From assembly GCA_948891265.1 (NCBI GenBank), contig CAQUBD010000009.1, forward strand, positions 1 through 61,757: 61,757 nucleotides of DNA, given 5' to 3'. The position numbers and the translations under genes were made by a program. The notes beneath the pieces are model-generated. The model made no database searches. It saw only the letters and a list, made by a program, of their open reading frames with translations, and was not told the origin of the DNA. Below are positions 45,948 to 55,438 of the stretch, piece after piece (the first letter of the stretch is position 1; every line of letters begins with the position of its first letter). This stretch comes from an uncultured Clostridia bacterium (lineage in GTDB: Bacteria > Bacillota > Clostridia > TANB77 > CAG-508).

Positions 45948-48900
45948 ATGGGATTACGAATAATATATGGAAAGTCAGGAAGTGGAAAAAGTGAGTACTG
46001 CTTTTCAGAAATAGCTAAGTTAATAGAAAAAGAGAAAAAGATATATATAATAACACCAGAGCAATTCTCCTTTACAGCAGAAAAAAAACTAATGGATGCA
46101 ATTGACACAAAAGCAGTTGTTAATGCAGAAGTAATAACTTTAAGTAGAATGGCACATAGAGTTTTACAAGAAATTGGTGGAAGTAAAAAAACAAAATTAA
46201 CTAAGTGTGGTAAAGCCATGCTTATTTATTCAATTCTAAATGAAAATAAAAATAAACTGAAATTTTTGAGCAAATCAGATGAAAATATTGATTTATCAAT
46301 GACGGCAATAACAGAATTTAAAAAACATGGCATATTGCCAAAGCATCTGCAAGAAGAAATAGAGAATGTACAAGATGAATATTTAAAAACTAAATTAAAT
46401 GATATGTTTTTAATATACCAAAATTTTGAGCAAAAGCTTCAAGGGGAATACATAGAAGATACAGATTTATTAACTATGTTAAGTAATGAGTTAGAGAATA
46501 CAGATATTATAAAGGATAGCTTAATATATATAGATGAATTTGCAGGTTTTACATATCAAGAATATGAAATATTAAAACAATTTATAAAACTTGCTAAACA
46601 AGTTACAATAACAGTATGTACAGATAGCTTAGAACCAAGCGTTAATCCAGATACAGACATATTTTATTCTAATAAAATTACAGTATCAAAAATATTGAAT
46701 TTACTAAAAAAAGAAGATTTAAAAATAGATGAAAAAATATTTTTAAAAGAATTGCCACGTTTTAAATCAGACGAATTACAACATTTAGAAGGAAATATTT
46801 TTAATAATAGAGCAAATAAATATAATAAAGAAGTAGAAAATATAAAATTATTTTTAGCAAAAAATCAATATTCAGAAATTGAAAATGTTGCTAAAAAAAT
46901 TACTAAACTAGTAAGAGATGAAAATTTAAGGTATAAGGATATATCAGTTATCACTAAAAATATAGATACATATTCAAGCTTAGTTCGTGCAATTTTTGCA
47001 CAATATGATATTCCTGTGTTTATAGATGAAAAAAGAGATTTAAATCAAAATATAATCGTGCAATATTTGCTTTCAATATTTGAAGTTTTTAGCAAAAACT
47101 TTTCAAGAGAAGCGGTTTTCAATTATTTAAAAATAGGGTTTACTGACATAGAAGAAGATGACATTTTTAAATTAGAAAATTATTGTACAAAGTGGGGAAT
47201 AAAGCAAAATAAGTGGAAAAGTGATTTCAATTTAGGCATAAATGATGCAAATAAAGAAGAAATAGAATATCTAAATAAATTAAGAAAACAGATAATACAA
47301 CCATTAATAGAATTAAAGAAAAAATTCGGAACAGTAAAAGATACAACAAAAGCAATTTATGAATTTTTAATTAAACAAAATATTGAAGAAAAAATAAATA
47401 TCAAAATAAAAGAATTACAAGAAATAGGACAAATTGATTTAGCAAATGAATATGTATCAAGTTATAAGATTATTTTAGACATATTTGATGAAATAGTCCT
47501 AATCTTCGGAGATGAAAAATTAAGTACAGACAAATATGTACAAATATTAAAAACAGGACTAAAAAATAGTGAGTTAGGAAAAATACCAGGAACACAAGAC
47601 CAAGTAATAGTAGGAGATGTAGACAGATCAAGGAGCCATAAAGTTGATACAATTTTTATAATAGGATTAAATGATGGCAATTTTCCAAGTATAAATAAAT
47701 CAGAAGGATTTTTTGGAGACAAAGATAGGGAAATTTTAAAAAATGATGGAATAGAACTTGCAAATGGAACAATAGAAAATTTGTATGAAGAAAATTTTAA
47801 TATTTACAAAGCATTTACAACAACAGAAAAAAGACTGTACTTATCATATGCATCATCTGAAACAGAAGGAAAATCATTAAGACCATCTATGATGATTAAT
47901 AAGATGAAAAAGATTTTTCCAAAGTTAAAAGAACAAAGTGATATAATAAACAAAAATTATGAAATCACAAATAAAATGATGACATATCAAGAACTACTAG
48001 AGAATATATCCAACCTAAAGGAAAATAAAGAAATAGATGACATATGGTATAAAATATATCAATACTATAAAGAACAAAATGAATGGAATGAAAGATTACA
48101 AAAAGACTTGCAAGGAATAGACTATACAAATATACCAGAAAACATCAACAAAGAAACTATTGAAAGACTATATGGAAATACACTAAACACAAGTGTATCA
48201 AAACTAGAAAAATTTGCACAATGTCCATTTTCATATTATTTACAATATGGATTAAGACTAAAAGAAAAAGAAGAACTAAAAATACAAAGCTTTGATACAG
48301 GTTCATTTATGCATGAAACAATAGATGAATTCTTCAAAAAAGTAAAAGAAGAGAATATCAGTTTAGCAGAACTTGTAACAGATGAAGAAAAAATACAAGA
48401 GCTAGTAAATATAGTTATTAAAGAAAAACTAGATATGGGAAAAAAATACACATTTGTAGCAACATCAAAATATAAAGTATTAGTAAAAAGACTACAAAGA
48501 ATTGTAGCAAAAGCCCTAAAATACATAATAGAAGGTTTAGTATATAGTGAATTTAACATAGAAGGAACAGAAATAGAATTTGGAAAAAATGGAAAATATA
48601 ATCCAATATTAATACAATTAGAAGATGGAAAAAAAGTTGAGATAACTGGAAAAATAGATAGGGTAGACACAGCTAACTCAGAAGATGGAAAATATCTAAG
48701 AATCATAGATTATAAATCATCAGCAAAAAATATAGACTTAAATGAAGTGTATGCAGGATTTCAAATACAGCTTTTAACATATATGGATGCAGTATGTAAG
48801 GAAGAAGACTTATTGCCAGCAGGAGTTTTATATTTTAGCTTGTTAGAGCAAATGATAAAAGCTGATAAAAAAATAACAGAAGAACAAATTGAAGAAGAAT

Positions 48901-49298
48901 TACGAAAAAACTTCAAAATGAAAGGACTAATACTTGCAGATATAAAAGTAATAAAAATGCATGACAAAAACCTAGAAACAGGAACATCAAAGTTAGTGCC
49001 AGCAACAATAACTAAATCAGGAGATATATCAGAAGGAAAAACAAATGGTGTTAGTAAAGAAGAGTTTGAAGTTTTACAAAACTACATTTATAAGACTATA
49101 AAACAAATATCAAAAGAGATTTTAAGTGGTAATATAGCTTTAAAACCATATAACAAAAGTGGCAAAACTCCTTGCGAGTATTGTTCTTATAAAGCAATTT
49201 GTGGATTTAATCCAAGATTATGTGGAAATAGCTATAATTATGTTGAAAAAAAGTCAAAAGATGATATAATAAGGAAAATGGCTAATGATTTTAAATAG
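45948..49298 (+). CDS. addB: ATP-dependent helicase/deoxyribonuclease subunit B
   Basis: 1,116-aa subunit of the AddAB double-strand-break resection nuclease. It starts with Walker A YGKSGSGKSEY, has the UvrD-like body, and ends with the RecB-type nuclease domain (LRIIDYKSS near 917) and the iron-sulfur cysteines CPFSYY (near 758) and CEYCSYKAIC (near 1080). The length is normal. The usual neighbour addA is not present downstream; a MITE-like repeat and transporter genes follow instead, so addA must lie elsewhere or be missing. Confidence 0.95.
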   Translation: MGLRIIYGKSGSGKSEYCFSEIAKLIEKEKKIYIITPEQFSFTAEKKLMDAIDTKAVVNAEVITLSRMAHRVLQEIGGSKKTKLTKCGKAMLIYSILNENKNKLKFLSKSDENIDLSMTAITEFKKHGILPKHLQEEIENVQDEYLKTKLNDMFLIYQNFEQKLQGEYIEDTDLLTMLSNELENTDIIKDSLIYIDEFAGFTYQEYEILKQFIKLAKQVTITVCTDSLEPSVNPDTDIFYSNKITVSKILNLLKKEDLKIDEKIFLKELPRFKSDELQHLEGNIFNNRANKYNKEVENIKLFLAKNQYSEIENVAKKITKLVRDENLRYKDISVITKNIDTYSSLVRAIFAQYDIPVFIDEKRDLNQNIIVQYLLSIFEVFSKNFSREAVFNYLKIGFTDIEEDDIFKLENYCTKWGIKQNKWKSDFNLGINDANKEEIEYLNKLRKQIIQPLIELKKKFGTVKDTTKAIYEFLIKQNIEEKINIKIKELQEIGQIDLANEYVSSYKIILDIFDEIVLIFGDEKLSTDKYVQILKTGLKNSELGKIPGTQDQVIVGDVDRSRSHKVDTIFIIGLNDGNFPSINKSEGFFGDKDREILKNDGIELANGTIENLYEENFNIYKAFTTTEKRLYLSYASSETEGKSLRPSMMINKMKKIFPKLKEQSDIINKNYEITNKMMTYQELLENISNLKENKEIDDIWYKIYQYYKEQNEWNERLQKDLQGIDYTNIPENINKETIERLYGNTLNTSVSKLEKFAQCPFSYYLQYGLRLKEKEELKIQSFDTGSFMHETIDEFFKKVKEENISLAELVTDEEKIQELVNIVIKEKLDMGKKYTFVATSKYKVLVKRLQRIVAKALKYIIEGLVYSEFNIEGTEIEFGKNGKYNPILIQLEDGKKVEITGKIDRVDTANSEDGKYLRIIDYKSSAKNIDLNEVYAGFQIQLLTYMDAVCKEEDLLPAGVLYFSLLEQMIKADKKITEEQIEEELRKNFKMKGLILADIKVIKMHDKNLETGTSKLVPATITKSGDISEGKTNGVSKEEFEVLQNYIYKTIKQISKEILSGNIALKPYNKSGKTPCEYCSYKAICGFNPRLCGNSYNYVEKKSKDDIIRKMANDFK

Positions 49299-49320
49299 TG
49301 CAATTAAATTAATATTACTA

Positions 49321-49500
49321 AGAAGAAAGATATATATTTAAAAGTTCCATACTGGAGTTGTAACTCACTAGCGTTTCGAACAACTCCAGCATTCAAGGCG
49401 TTTAGGGTACGGAATATTCAGATTTTAGGAACACACTATAAACAGATATAATAATAAATTAATCAGGTCGAACTCACTTTGAAATATATATCTTTCTTCT
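49321..49500. repeat. MITE-like element 3 with about 20-bp inverted ends
   Basis: Ends start AGAAGAAAGATATATATTT (49321) and mirror at 49478-49500. Inside is a perfect hairpin CTGGAGTTGT / ACAACTCCAG. Non-coding. It fills most of the 278-bp gap between addB and the first MFS gene; some interior sequence (TTAGGG.ACG..TTCAG) recalls element 2. Confidence 0.75.
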
Positions 49501-49537
49501 ATAATCAATTTAGAAAATAATAAAAAAACAACTTAAA
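49497..49537 (+). repeat. 42-bp dispersed repeat, copy 2
   Basis: TTCTATAATCAATTTAG, then an A-rich run and ACAACTTAAA; partner of 42611-42652. It abuts MITE-like element 3. Confidence 0.7.
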
Positions 49538-49576
49538 TAAATATAATATAATATAATATTAAGATTTGGAGAAAAA

Positions 49577-50881
49577 ATGGGTACAAATGAAGAAATAAAA
49601 ACACAACAAATGAGAAAAAGAAATATGAAATTATTTCCTACATATAAAAAAATAGCAGGAGATTATTTATTTTACTATACAATAGATTTTCTGTTTTTAA
49701 CACAAATAAAACATATTAGTGCAGCAAATGTATTACTTGCAAATTCACTTAAATCTTTATTTGGAATATTTGTACAAATACCAGCTAATATAATTGTAGA
49801 ATTTTTAGGAAGAAAAAATAGTATTATATTTGGAAATATTTTGAATTGCATTTATATGGTAATATTTATGATGAGTGGAAATTTATTTGACTTAGCTTTA
49901 GCAAAATTTATTTCATCTCTGGCATGGGCTATTAAAAATATAGCAGAGCCTAGTTTATTAAATGCATCAATTCCACCATCAAAATATAAGAGTAGTATAT
50001 TTGCAAAAATAAACTCAAAAGGGCTAATGGGATATTATATAGTTGGAGCAATATCAAGAATGATTGCAGGATTTTTATTTGAGATAAATGGATATTTACC
50101 AACAATGTGTTCATTAGTTGTATTAATTGTTGTTAGTATAATATCAATGTTTTACATAGAGCCAATAAAAAGACAAAAAAGTAAAGATAATAATACAAGT
50201 ATAAGGAGACAAATAAAGGACATTGAGGAAGGTTTAAAATTTATAATAAAATCAGAAAGGCTAAAAGCATTAATATTATCAGCTGCATTAATTGGAAGCC
50301 TTTTAGATATATTATTAGATTATCAAACAAGTCTTTGGCAAGATGTAAAAGTACCAGCATATTTGATCGGATTTATAGCAGCAGTGATAAGTTTAGCAAG
50401 TGCATATGGTTCGAAAAAACAACAGGACTTTCATAATAAATTTAGAAATAAGACAATTGTAACAATAGGATTAATGGCATCTATTAGTACTATTGTTGCA
50501 GGAATCGCAGGATTAAAGGCAGAGATAATTTATATTCTTCTAGTAGTTATTGGAATATCATTTATAATTGCAAGATTTGCACATGGAATGTTCTATACAA
50601 TTATAGATAGATATTTTAGAAATTTTACAAACAAAGATATAGATACAAAAATATTTGCAGTTAAAAATTTATTTGTTAATCTAGTATCAGCAATAATGGG
50701 AATTATGGCATCATTTTTATTAGATAAAATGTCAACAGCATATTGCATGATAATTGTTGGAGTAGTATTTACAATTATTTATATATTAATGGGAAAATAC
50801 ATGAAAACAAGAGTAGGATTAAAACCAGAAGAGTATTCAAAAGAAGAAAGAAAATATGATGAATTAAAAGTAGAAAATTAA
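49577..50881 (+). CDS. MFS transporter, paralogue 1
   Basis: 434-aa integral membrane protein with about twelve TM helices. Starts with a short basic stretch (MRKRNMKLFPTYKKIAGDYLFYYTIDFLFL) and contains the loop motif FLGRKNSIIFGNI typical of MFS proteins between helices 2 and 3. It is a close paralogue of the next gene; both end with the same tail (MKTRVGLKPEEYSKEERKYD). The substrate is unknown. Ribosome binding site is a weak TTTGGAG. Probably an operon with paralogue 2 and pgeF. Confidence 0.88.
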   Translation: MGTNEEIKTQQMRKRNMKLFPTYKKIAGDYLFYYTIDFLFLTQIKHISAANVLLANSLKSLFGIFVQIPANIIVEFLGRKNSIIFGNILNCIYMVIFMMSGNLFDLALAKFISSLAWAIKNIAEPSLLNASIPPSKYKSSIFAKINSKGLMGYYIVGAISRMIAGFLFEINGYLPTMCSLVVLIVVSIISMFYIEPIKRQKSKDNNTSIRRQIKDIEEGLKFIIKSERLKALILSAALIGSLLDILLDYQTSLWQDVKVPAYLIGFIAAVISLASAYGSKKQQDFHNKFRNKTIVTIGLMASISTIVAGIAGLKAEIIYILLVVIGISFIIARFAHGMFYTIIDRYFRNFTNKDIDTKIFAVKNLFVNLVSAIMGIMASFLLDKMSTAYCMIIVGVVFTIIYILMGKYMKTRVGLKPEEYSKEERKYDELKVEN

Positions 50882-50894
50882 AAGGAGTATACAA

Positions 50895-52196
50895 ATGGTA
50901 AAAGATGCAGATGTACAAATGAGAAAAAGAAATATGAAGATATTTCCAACATATAAAAAGTTAGCATGGGATTATTTGTTTTTTTATACAATAAATTTCT
51001 TATTTTTAACACAAGTAAAAAATATAAATCCAGCAGATGTTGTGTTAATAGATGCTTTTTATTCACTATTTGGAATAATGGCGCAAATTCCAGCTACATT
51101 TATAGTACAGTTTTTAGGAAGAAAAAATAGTATAATATTAGCAAACATAGTAAATTGTTTATATATGATAATAGTAATTTTTAGCACAAATTTATTCAAT
51201 TTAGTAACAGCAGAAATAATGTCATCACTAGCATTTGCGATAAAAGAAACAGCTGAACCAAGTCTACTAAATGAATCAATACCAAAAGCAAAAAGTAAAG
51301 ATAAAATATTTGCTAGAATAAGTGAAAAGGGTGCATCAGGATATTATTTTATTAATGCAGTTTCAACAATATTAGCAGGTTGGCTATATGAAATAAATCC
51401 ATATATACCAATTACATTATCATTAACAACATTAATTATAGTAACAATAATTTCAACATTTTTTATAGAACCAATTAAGAAAACGAAAGTGAATCTTAAA
51501 GATATTAGTATTATTAGTAATTTGAAGGAAATAGAAAGTTCATTTAAGTTTATATTAAAATCAGAAAGATTAAAAAGTTTACTATTATTTACTTCTTTAA
51601 TAGGTGGATTGCTAATTACATTGGATACATATCAAGTAAGCTTATTAGAAGATTTAAATATATCATCAGGAACTATAGGAATAATATTTGCTGTATTAGG
51701 AATAATATCAAGTTTTAGTACAAAAAAACAAGAAAAATTTCATCAAAGATTTAGAAATAAATCATTAAGTATAATAGGACTGCTAATAACTATTTCATGC
51801 TTAATTTCAGGAACATTAGGTGTATTTGCAAATGATATAAGATATTTAGTTATTGGTATAGTAATTGCATATATAATTAAATATGCAATTAGTGGAATAT
51901 ATTATAGCTTATCAGAAAAATATTTAAGAAATTTTGCAAATGAAGATATAGATACAAAAATATATACTGTAAAGAATTTATTAAAAAGTATATCTTCAGC
52001 AATTATTGGTATATTTGCAGCATTTTTATTAGATAGAATGAGCACAGCATATTGTATGATTATTTTAGGCATAGCATTTACAATATTAATACTTCTATCA
52101 ATTAAATATATGAAAACAAGAGTAGGATTAAAACCAGAGGAGTATTCAAAAGAAGAAAGAAAATATGATGAATTAAAACATCTTGAAAAAGTATAA
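50895..52196 (+). CDS. MFS transporter, paralogue 2
   Basis: 433-aa paralogue of the preceding gene, 13 bp downstream, with the same start (MRKRNMKIFPTYKKLAWDYLFFYTINFLFL), the same FLGRKNSI loop and an identical C-terminal tail up to ERKYDELK. Such tandem pairs arise by duplication; they could act separately or as partners. Twelve TM helices are predicted by eye. Ribosome binding site AAAAGGAG. Confidence 0.88.
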   Translation: MVKDADVQMRKRNMKIFPTYKKLAWDYLFFYTINFLFLTQVKNINPADVVLIDAFYSLFGIMAQIPATFIVQFLGRKNSIILANIVNCLYMIIVIFSTNLFNLVTAEIMSSLAFAIKETAEPSLLNESIPKAKSKDKIFARISEKGASGYYFINAVSTILAGWLYEINPYIPITLSLTTLIIVTIISTFFIEPIKKTKVNLKDISIISNLKEIESSFKFILKSERLKSLLLFTSLIGGLLITLDTYQVSLLEDLNISSGTIGIIFAVLGIISSFSTKKQEKFHQRFRNKSLSIIGLLITISCLISGTLGVFANDIRYLVIGIVIAYIIKYAISGIYYSLSEKYLRNFANEDIDTKIYTVKNLLKSISSAIIGIFAAFLLDRMSTAYCMIILGIAFTILILLSIKYMKTRVGLKPEEYSKEERKYDELKHLEKV

Positions 52197-52210
52197 ATTA
52201 GGAGGTTATT

Positions 52211-53059
52211 TTGAAAGATTTAAGTAATGAGAATGTTGTACATATAATCAAAAATGGAGTGCAATATTTGCAATTTAGAAAATTATTAGAATATAAAGAT
52301 ATAATTACACATGCATATTCTTTAGGGATAGATACAAATTATAGAACAGCAAAGCCAAACAAAGAAAAAATACCCGAAGATGAATTTGCAAAGGCAATAA
52401 GAGATTATAAAAATATATGTAATGAATTAAATATGAATTACTTAAATGTTGGAAAAACAAATCAAGAACACACTAATAATATACAAATAGTAGATACAAA
52501 AATCAATGTAAACGATATGGATGTAAATCTAGAGAAATATAATGACACAGATGGATTAATAACAAATAAACAAAATTTAATATTATCAACTACAAATGCT
52601 GATTGTATTTTGATGTTATTTTTTGATCCAATTACAAAAACAATTGCTAATGTGCATTCAGGATGGAAAGGCACACTTCAAAGAATTGCAGTAAATGCAG
52701 TTGAGAAAATGGTCAATGAATTTAAGTGTAATCCACAAGATATAATATGTTGTATATGTCCAAGTATCAGAAAGTGCCATTTTGAAGTTGATGAAGATGT
52801 GAAAGAACTGTTTGAAAAGGAATTTTTAGACTTGAAAATACATAAAAGAATAGATATAATGGAAAAACAAAAAGAACAACAAAAGTGGAATATTGATACA
52901 GTTTTAATTAACAAAATTATGTTAGAGAGATTAGGATTAAAGCAGGAAAATATTATAGATTGTGGAATTTGTAGTGTGTGCAATTCTGATATAATACATT
53001 CTTATAGAGTAGAAAAACAAGGATATGGATTAGGTACAGCATTAATTGAGTTGAAATAA
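52211..53059 (+). CDS. pgeF: Peptidoglycan-editing/purine-nucleoside-type laccase-domain protein (PgeF/YfiH)
   Basis: 282-aa cytoplasmic protein of the DUF152/YfiH family. The conserved metal-binding motifs are visible: TTNADCILMLFFDP, NVHSGWKGT, and the Cys/His region CICPSIRKCHFEV. Family members have been described as polyphenol oxidases, as peptidoglycan-editing factors and as purine nucleoside phosphorylase/deaminases; the in vivo role here is open. It starts at TTG with an ideal AGGAGG ribosome binding site. Third gene of the MFS operon. Confidence 0.88.
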   Translation: MKDLSNENVVHIIKNGVQYLQFRKLLEYKDIITHAYSLGIDTNYRTAKPNKEKIPEDEFAKAIRDYKNICNELNMNYLNVGKTNQEHTNNIQIVDTKINVNDMDVNLEKYNDTDGLITNKQNLILSTTNADCILMLFFDPITKTIANVHSGWKGTLQRIAVNAVEKMVNEFKCNPQDIICCICPSIRKCHFEVDEDVKELFEKEFLDLKIHKRIDIMEKQKEQQKWNIDTVLINKIMLERLGLKQENIIDCGICSVCNSDIIHSYRVEKQGYGLGTALIELK

Positions 53060-53122
53060 GAAAAGCGAAGCCAAAGATTTGGTAGACGGAAATTTTATTA
53101 AAAATTTTCGAAAGGAGAAAAA

Positions 53123-54049
53123 ATGAAAAAATTGATTCCAAATAGACTAAAAGTAGGAGATACAATTGGAGTAATAGCACAATCACATCCAATTGCTGAA
53201 CACAATATAGAAGAATTAGCACAAGCAAGAAAAATAGTCGAAAACAGTGGATTTAAAGTAAAGTATTCAAAAAACTTATTTTCAAATACAAATGGATACA
53301 GCAGCACAGCAAAAGAAAAAGCAGAAGATATAAACGAAATGTTTGCAGATAAAGAAGTAAAAATGATATGGTGTGCAAAAGGCGGAGAAAACAGTAATTC
53401 AACATTTGAATATATAGATTATGAAAATATTAGACAAAATCCTAAAATAATATGTGGATATAGTGATGCAACATCATTAACAAATATGATTACAGAAAAA
53501 ACAGGACTAGTAACATTTAATGGAACTAATTTTAAAACAATAGCAACAGATGAAACAAATTATAGCTATAAAGAAGCAATAAAAAGATTTGTTGATGGTA
53601 GTTTAGAATTAGGAAATAATTATAAAGAATATACAACAATAAAGGAGGGAGTAGCAGAAGGAGAATTAATAGGTGGAAATTTAACTTTAACTAGAGGAAT
53701 GGTATCAGGAAAATATTCTATAAACTTCCAAGACAAGATATTGTTTATAGAAGAATTGGGATTTGAGACAGGCCCAGCATTCGCTAATAACTTTTTGTAT
53801 TATATGAAGCAAAATGGAGTATTTGGACAAATAAAAGGTTTATGGATAGGAAATTATGAACATGAAAGTGGCATAAGTTTAGAGAAGATTGTATTAGATG
53901 TAATAGGAGATGAATATAGATTTCCAATTATAAAATCAAATAATTTTGGACATATAGAAGAAAAAACTGTAATACCAATAGGAACAAGAGCAAAAATAGA
54001 TACTAGCAAAGATATAAAAATAGAATTAATAGAAAATTGTGTCCAATAA
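53123..54049 (+). CDS. LD-carboxypeptidase (S66 family)
   Basis: 308-aa serine peptidase of the LdcA/MccF family. The nucleophile Ser is in ICGYSDATSLTN, the Glu in LFIEELGFETGPA, and the His in NFGHIEEKTVIPIG. LdcA trims the terminal D-Ala from peptidoglycan tetrapeptides during recycling; MccF relatives cleave the toxin microcin C7. The sequence does not separate the two clearly. AAAGGAG ribosome binding site. Follows pgeF at 63 bp, consistent with a wall-recycling context. Confidence 0.9.
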   Translation: MKKLIPNRLKVGDTIGVIAQSHPIAEHNIEELAQARKIVENSGFKVKYSKNLFSNTNGYSSTAKEKAEDINEMFADKEVKMIWCAKGGENSNSTFEYIDYENIRQNPKIICGYSDATSLTNMITEKTGLVTFNGTNFKTIATDETNYSYKEAIKRFVDGSLELGNNYKEYTTIKEGVAEGELIGGNLTLTRGMVSGKYSINFQDKILFIEELGFETGPAFANNFLYYMKQNGVFGQIKGLWIGNYEHESGISLEKIVLDVIGDEYRFPIIKSNNFGHIEEKTVIPIGTRAKIDTSKDIKIELIENCVQ

Positions 54050-54067
54050 TGCAGAGACTTACATAGA

Positions 54068-54160
54068 GATGTGTCCCCAATGGGACAAAAATTAAGATAG
54101 CTGTTTGAGCAAAGCGAATTACAGATATCTTATGCAAAAGGAAACGTCCCCAAAAGGACA
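54068..54160 (-). repeat. Dispersed repeat copy 3, inverted and interrupted by another repeat unit
   Basis: Reverse complement of the 58-bp repeat: GATGTGTCCCCAATGGGAC at the left and AAAAGGAAACGTCCCC at the right, with about 43 bp inserted between them. The insert (about 54092-54136) contains AAAGCGAATT and CTTATGCAAA, related to the 80-bp units after aspS. Confidence 0.8.
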
Positions 54161-54173
54161 AAAGGAGTAAAAG

Positions 54174-54728
54174 ATGTTTGAAACATGGGAGGAACTAGAA
54201 AATTCAATAATTAATTGTAGTAAATGTAAATTATGCAAAACAAGACGAAATATAGTATTTGGTACAGGAAATAAGAATGCAGATATAATGTTTATAGGTG
54301 AAGGTCCAGGTGCAGATGAAGATATGCAAGGAGAGCCTTTTGTGGGAAAGGCAGGTAAACTTATGAATATGGCATTTGGTGTTGTTGGTATAAAAAGAGA
54401 AGATGTGTATATTGCAAATATTGTTAAATGTAGACCGCCAGCTAATAGGAATCCAGAAGATGATGAAGCATTTGCTTGTCTAAATTATTTAAGAAATCAA
54501 GTTATGCTTGTTAAGCCTAAAATTATTGTATTATTAGGTAGTGTGGCTTTGAAAAATATTTTAGGAAAAGAGTATGGAATTACTGCTTCAAGGGGAAAAT
54601 GGGTTGAAAAGAAGGGAATAAGGTATATGCCTACTTGGCATCCTGCTGCATTATTAAGAGATGAGACGAAAAAGGTTGATTTTATAAATGATTTGAAAAT
54701 TATACTTGATTTTGCTAATAAAATATGA
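54174..54728 (+). CDS. Uracil-DNA glycosylase, family 4 (4Fe-4S)
   Basis: 184-aa base-excision repair enzyme. N-terminal cysteines CSKCKLCKTRR plus later VKCRPP and FACLNYL supply the iron-sulfur ligands. The active-site motif is GEGPGADEDMQGEPFVG, and the C-terminal motif is TWHPAALLRD. It excises uracil from DNA; heat-stable members are often called UdgA. Ribosome binding site AAAAGGAG. Starts just after repeat copy 3. Confidence 0.94.
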   Translation: MFETWEELENSIINCSKCKLCKTRRNIVFGTGNKNADIMFIGEGPGADEDMQGEPFVGKAGKLMNMAFGVVGIKREDVYIANIVKCRPPANRNPEDDEAFACLNYLRNQVMLVKPKIIVLLGSVALKNILGKEYGITASRGKWVEKKGIRYMPTWHPAALLRDETKKVDFINDLKIILDFANKI

Positions 54729-54814
54729 TAGACTATTAACATAAATCAACTAATTGCTAAAAGCAATTTTATATACAGGTAACTAGAAAATTATTATTTT
54801 TTAGGAGGTGCAAT

Positions 54815-55303
54815 ATGACAAAGATGGAAAAGCGGAAAAAAAGAGTAAAAAATAAGGCGGCAGTTGTTACTGGAAGTATGGCTTTGGTTACATTTATAGT
54901 ATTCTTAGTACTTTTAGGCATACCGACAAGTGTAACAGAGATAGTATGTAATTCAATAGTATTTTTTATGCTAGGACTGATATTCTATTGTACCTATAGG
55001 GTATTAATAATTGCTTTTGATCGGGAAGAGGATGCAAATGAAAGTAAGGAATTTGCAGAAAGCGTTTTATCATCAAAAGTACAAACAGAAGTTATACCCA
55101 TAGGAGATGGATCAGAAGAAAGAGAGTTTATCTGTGGATTAACAAATATTGCAAAATTTTATGCTATAGTAAATGAAAAAGATAAAATTCAAATTAACGT
55201 GAAATTTAACAATGAGAATAAATTTAGAAAATTAAAAACCGTAGATAAAGCGTACTTCATAGAGGGCTGGAAATTGCCAGAAAAATCTAAAATTATAAAG
55301 TAG
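54815..55303 (+). CDS. Two-helix membrane protein containing two in-frame CGG codons
   Basis: 162-aa protein with a strong ribosome binding site (TTAGGAGGTG). Basic N-terminus, two TM helices (AAVVTGSMALVTFIVFLVLLG and IVFFMLGLIFYCTYRVLII) and a cytoplasmic C-terminal domain. I do not recognise the family. It is the only otherwise intact gene in the window in which I see in-frame CGG: codons at 54833-54835 and 55022-55024, both at plausible Arg positions (EKRKKR, FDREED). A +1 shift at either leads to a stop. Codon use (CGG, AGG, GCG, ACC) is richer in G/C than its neighbours, suggesting recent transfer. Confidence 0.75.
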   Translation: MTKMEKRKKRVKNKAAVVTGSMALVTFIVFLVLLGIPTSVTEIVCNSIVFFMLGLIFYCTYRVLIIAFDREEDANESKEFAESVLSSKVQTEVIPIGDGSEEREFICGLTNIAKFYAIVNEKDKIQINVKFNNENKFRKLKTVDKAYFIEGWKLPEKSKIIK

Positions 55304-55320
55304 AAATTTTATAAACAAAG

Positions 55321-55351
55321 AATAAGTAGTCAGTGTTATTGACTACTTATT
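55321..55351 (+). terminator. Terminator after the two-helix membrane protein gene
   Basis: Perfect 12-bp stem AATAAGTAGTCA / TGACTACTTATT with a 7-nt loop. Confidence 0.85.
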
Positions 55352-55438
55352 TATTTTATAATAGAATAAAACCAACAAAAAGAAGTGAGGGAAGGTTTAT
55401 CCAATTCTTTTCCAACCAGATTTGTGCCTAAGGAAGGA

